From: JAZRPG01 sp045649105
Lineage (GTDB): Bacteria > Bacillota > Clostridia > Oscillospirales > JAAYXM01
Reading direction: 5' to 3'
Assembly: GCA_045649105.1 (NCBI GenBank)
Contig: JAZRPG010000017.1
Location: 1 to 64,000 of the forward strand
Length of the DNA: 64,000 nucleotides
The notes under the pieces were generated by a model that saw nothing but the letters and a program-made list of their open reading frames with translations, was not told the origin of the DNA and searched no databases. Shown piece after piece: positions 61,056-64,000 of the stretch (its first letter is position 1; each line of letters starts with the position of its first letter). The position numbers were made by a program, and so were the translations under genes.

Positions 61056-61505
61056 TTACTTTGCGTATTCCCGTGACCTTGCAACGGCAAGCGCGTCGCA
61101 ACGGTTGTTTTTTTCATTCTCCGCATGTCCGCGCACCCAGACAAAGCTAACCTCGTGGGTATCAAGAAGCCCAAGAAGCTTCTCCCACAAATCGGGGTTC
61201 TGCGCAGGCTCACGCCTATTCCGCATCCAGCCTGCTGCGCGCCATTTTTTCGCCCAGCCCTTTTCTACCGCGTCGGCCACATATCTGCTGTCGGTAAAAA
61301 GCGTGACTCGGCACGGCTCTTTAAGGCAGCTTAGCGCCTCTATAACGCCCGTAAGCTCCATACGGTTATTGGTCGTGACCTCTTCTCCGCCGGAAAGCTC
61401 ACGCTCACGCCCCTGATACGAAAGGATTGCGCCCCAGCCGCCGGGCCCCGGGTTTCCTGAGCATGCGCCGTCGGTATATATCTCGACATGCTTTTTATTT
61501 ACCAT
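61056..61505 (-). CDS. rnhA: Ribonuclease HI
   Basis: 149 residues from ATG 61505; the frame is open upstream, but that part overlaps the gyrA end and is not RNase-like. The RBS is weak. The four catalytic acids are in EIYTDGACSGNPGPGG (Asp), NRMELTGVIEAL (Glu), LFTDSRYVADAV (Asp) and NNRCDALA (Asp). It removes RNA from RNA-DNA hybrids. It lies 22 bases after gyrA, so the two may be cotranscribed. Confidence 0.94.
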   Translation of the reverse strand: MVNKKHVEIYTDGACSGNPGPGGWGAILSYQGRERELSGGEEVTTNNRMELTGVIEALSCLKEPCRVTLFTDSRYVADAVEKGWAKKWRAAGWMRNRREPAQNPDLWEKLLGLLDTHEVSFVWVRGHAENEKNNRCDALAVARSREYAK

Positions 61506-61527
61506 ATTTTGCTCTTTTCCCAAGTTA

Positions 61528-64000
61528 TTATTCCTCTGTTGCGCCGTCTTCCGCGCTGTCTTCCTCTTTTTCCTCGTGCTCGGCACCTGCAACGGCGATT
61601 ACCTTTACGCCGTCAGGCACGCGCATGAGTATAACGCCCTGGGTTACGCGCCCGAAGCGGCTTATATCACGCGCCGGCATACGGATTATAATTCCGTCAT
61701 CGGATATGAGCATTGCGTCATCGTCATCGTCAACCATGAGGATTCCTGCGACAGCGCCCGTCTTCTCCGTGATGTTATAGTTCATGATTCCCTTTCCGTA
61801 GCGGCTCTGGAGGCGGTATTCCGAAACCTCTGTGCGCTTTCCGTAGCCGTTTTCAGTAACGGTCAGGATATCCTTTCCTTCTGTCACCGTTGCCGCGCCT
61901 ATTACGAAATCGTCATCATTGAGGCTTATTCCGTACACGCCTGCCGCTTCGCGTCCTGTTGCGCGGATATCCGTTTCGGAGAATCTTATCGCCATTCCGT
62001 CATGCGTCGCAAGCATCAGCTCGTCCTTGCCGCTCGTGAGCATTACGGAAATAAGCTCGTCCTCCTCACCGAGCGTTACGGCGCGGATTCCTGCCTTGCG
62101 CGCAGTGTCTACGCGGCTTAAGGCAATACGCTTTACAACGCCGAGGCGGGTTGCCATGACAAGATATCTCTCGTCATCAAAGCTGTCAACGGGTATCATC
62201 GCCGTAACCTTTTCCTCAGGCTCGAAAGCGATGAGGTTTACTATATTCATGCCCTTTGCCGTTCTGCTGCTTTCAGGAATCATATATCCCTTTATGCGAT
62301 ACATGCGCCCCTTATTCGTGAAGAAGAGAATATTGTCGTGGCTTGAGGCTGTGAACAGCGTCTCAACAAAGTCCTCCTCACGCGTTGTCATCGCCGATAT
62401 TCCGCGTCCGCCGCGGTGCTGTGAACGGTATGTTGATACGGGAAGCCTCTTTATATATCCGTAGTGAGTGAGCGTGTATGCACACTCCTCGACGGGGATA
62501 AGGTCTTCAACATCTATCTCGTCATCAACGGGGGCAATCTCCGTGCGCCTTGCATCGCCGTATTTTTCGCGGATTACAAGGAGCTCGTCCTTCAATATTC
62601 CCGCAACAAGCTCGTCCGATGCGAGAACCTCCTTGCAATATGCAATTTTCTTCATAAGCTCGTCATATTCCGCGTCAATCTTCTCTCTTTCAAGCCCCTG
62701 GAGCCTTGCAAGACGCATATCAAGAACAGACTGTGCCTGAATCTCGCTCATGTTAAATGCTTCTATAAGGCGTACCTTTGCGTCGTTGTAGCTTTCTCTT
62801 ATGATTTTTATAATCTCGTCGATATGGTCAAGCGCAATGCGGAGTCCTTCGAGAATATGTGCCCTTGCCTCCGCCTTCTTTAAATCAAACTCCGTTCTTC
62901 TGCGGATAACGCTCTTCTGGAAAAGAATATACTGGTCAAGAATGTCGCGCAGGGAGAGCATTTTCGGCTTGTTGTCTACAAGCGCGAGGAGAATTACGCC
63001 GAATGTCGATTGCATCTGCGTATGCTTAAAGAGCATATTAAGCACGACCTGCGGATTTGCGTTTCTCGAAAGCTCGATAACAACGCGGATTCCCTCGCGG
63101 TTTGACTCGTCCTGAAGGTGCGTAATGCCCTCTATAACCTTGTTTTTTACAAGCTCTGCTATATGCTCAATAAGCCTTGCCTTGTTGACCATATACGGAA
63201 GCTCTGTCGCAACAATTCTGTACCTGCCGTTGTCAAACTCCTCAATCTCCGTCTTTGCGCGGACCTTCAGAAGCCCTTTTCCCGTAGCATAGGCGGCTCT
63301 AATCCCCGCAAGACCCATTATAATTCCCGCTGTCGGGAAATCAGGCCCTTTTATATGCTCCATAAGGTCTGCAAGCGTCGCCTCAGGGTTATTGATAACC
63401 TCTATCGTCGCGTCTATGACTTCTGAGAGGTTGTGCGGCGGAATATTTGTCGTCATGCCGACGGCGATACCGTTACTTCCGTTGACGAGAAGGCTTGGTA
63501 TGCGTGACGGAAGAACAACGGGTTCCTCATGGTACCCGTCAAAGTTTGACTGGAAATCAACCGTCTCTTTATCAATGTCAGAGAGCATTTCAAGCGCGAT
63601 TTTTGAAAGACGCGCCTCTGTATATCGGTATGCAGCGGCAGGGTCACCGTCGACCGAGCCGAAGTTACCGTGTCCGTCTACCATGGGATAACGGAGAGAG
63701 AACGACTGCGCCATGCGCACCATCGCGTCATAAACTGACGAGTCACCGTGCGGATGGTATCTGCCGAGCACGTCACCGACCGTGGTCGCACTCTTTCTGT
63801 GCGCCTTATCGGGGGTAAGTCCGTCCTCATACATGGTATAGAGAATACGGCGATGAACGGGCTTAAGTCCGTCGCGGACATCGGGAAGCGCACGCCCGAC
63901 GATAACGGACATGGAATAGTCTATGTATGCGCGCTTCATCTCCTCGTTAAGCTCAACATCAATTATTTTTTCTATATCAAGATGATTAAGCGGTTTCTCA
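61528..64000 (-). CDS. gyrA: DNA gyrase subunit A, 5' end outside the window
   Basis: At least 823 residues; the first few codons lie beyond the right edge. The N-terminal part reads [20 protein letters not shown], then [20 protein letters not shown], with [20 protein letters not shown] (the quinolone-determining region keeps Ser and Asp/Glu-type residues: HGDSSVYDA) and the catalytic tyrosine in [11 protein letters not shown]. The GyrA-box [11 protein letters not shown] marks it as GyrA, not ParC. The tail is acidic ([18 protein letters not shown]). Gyrase introduces negative supercoils. gyrB is expected to lie just outside. Confidence 0.96.
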   Translation of the reverse strand, partial: EKPLNHLDIEKIIDVELNEEMKRAYIDYSMSVIVGRALPDVRDGLKPVHRRILYTMYEDGLTPDKAHRKSATTVGDVLGRYHPHGDSSVYDAMVRMAQSFSLRYPMVDGHGNFGSVDGDPAAAYRYTEARLSKIALEMLSDIDKETVDFQSNFDGYHEEPVVLPSRIPSLLVNGSNGIAVGMTTNIPPHNLSEVIDATIEVINNPEATLADLMEHIKGPDFPTAGIIMGLAGIRAAYATGKGLLKVRAKTEIEEFDNGRYRIVATELPYMVNKARLIEHIAELVKNKVIEGITHLQDESNREGIRVVIELSRNANPQVVLNMLFKHTQMQSTFGVILLALVDNKPKMLSLRDILDQYILFQKSVIRRRTEFDLKKAEARAHILEGLRIALDHIDEIIKIIRESYNDAKVRLIEAFNMSEIQAQSVLDMRLARLQGLEREKIDAEYDELMKKIAYCKEVLASDELVAGILKDELLVIREKYGDARRTEIAPVDDEIDVEDLIPVEECAYTLTHYGYIKRLPVSTYRSQHRGGRGISAMTTREEDFVETLFTASSHDNILFFTNKGRMYRIKGYMIPESSRTAKGMNIVNLIAFEPEEKVTAMIPVDSFDDERYLVMATRLGVVKRIALSRVDTARKAGIRAVTLGEEDELISVMLTSGKDELMLATHDGMAIRFSETDIRATGREAAGVYGISLNDDDFVIGAATVTEGKDILTVTENGYGKRTEVSEYRLQSRYGKGIMNYNITEKTGAVAGILMVDDDDDAMLISDDGIIIRMPARDISRFGRVTQGVILMRVPDGVKVIAVAGAEHEEKEEDSAEDGATEE

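Noticed and set aside
61035..61101. Longer NifS with an extra N-terminal 22 residues
   Set aside because: The extension overlaps the end of rnhA, has no RBS and is not part of the family; ATG 61035 fits better.

Overview
The window looks like a chromosomal segment of an anaerobic, spore-forming Firmicute of the class Clostridia. The signs are [FeFe]-hydrogenase maturases HydE/HydG/HydF, a ferredoxin-dependent 2-oxoacid oxidoreductase, desulfoferrodoxin, a gerA-type germination operon with SpoVB and CotF-like proteins, SLH-domain surface proteins and T-box control of a tRNA synthetase. Coding DNA is moderately GC-rich, while intergenic DNA is AT-rich with clear sigma-A promoters (TTGACA-17-TATAAT). 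No integrase, transposase or CRISPR array was seen. Nothing ties it to a species.

Layout. 1-1.9 kb: the end of a dus-type gene, then a small phage-like control module: a LexA/cI-like autocleaving repressor, operators over two divergent promoters, a zinc-ribbon ORF without a usable start codon, a basic protein of unknown function and a sigma-region-4-like regulator. 2.0-6.2 kb: a structured leader with mutually exclusive antiterminator and terminator stems, then a TM1266-type regulator, hydE, hydG and hydF; no hydrogenase gene is present. 6.2-9.5 kb: desulfoferrodoxin, L-fucose isomerase and a divergent AraC regulator. 9.5-10.3 kb: a symmetrical array of short palindromes and a five-tRNA operon. 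10.4-13.7 kb: a VOR/KOR operon led by a MinD-like ATPase. 13.8-18.2 kb: a YcdB/SLH protein, a MATE pump and a PfkB kinase. 18.3-26.7 kb: secG and typA, followed by pgeF, an SBP5 lipoprotein, malQ, a lipase and spoVB. 26.7-31.5 kb: a Cys-rich protein and the germination operon A-C-(small D-like)-B.

31.6-37.8 kb: xpt, a BMP-type nucleoside ABC transporter and a transaldolase-family gene form one apparent operon, which suggests salvage of both the base and the sugar of purine nucleosides. 37.9-41.0 kb: tRNA-Leu, an APC permease and glyS. 41.2-48.4 kb: an S-layer protein and an mglBAC sugar transporter ending in a 38-residue membrane protein. 48.6-57.5 kb: thrS with its T-box, a lipoprotein, a HAD phosphatase, an M23/LysM/G5 wall enzyme, two CotF-like proteins, a 49-residue ribbon-helix-helix protein and a polar amino acid ABC operon. 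57.7-64.0 kb: a DUF1846 protein, nifU, nifS, rnhA and the 5'-truncated gyrA.

Three signals deserve most attention. The first is the riboswitch-like leader before the hydrogenase maturase operon. The second is WalR-like direct repeats (TGTAAY-N5-TGTAAY) placed over the M23 promoter but upstream of the S-layer promoter, implying opposite control of two envelope genes. The third is the mirror-symmetric palindrome array at 9568-9740.
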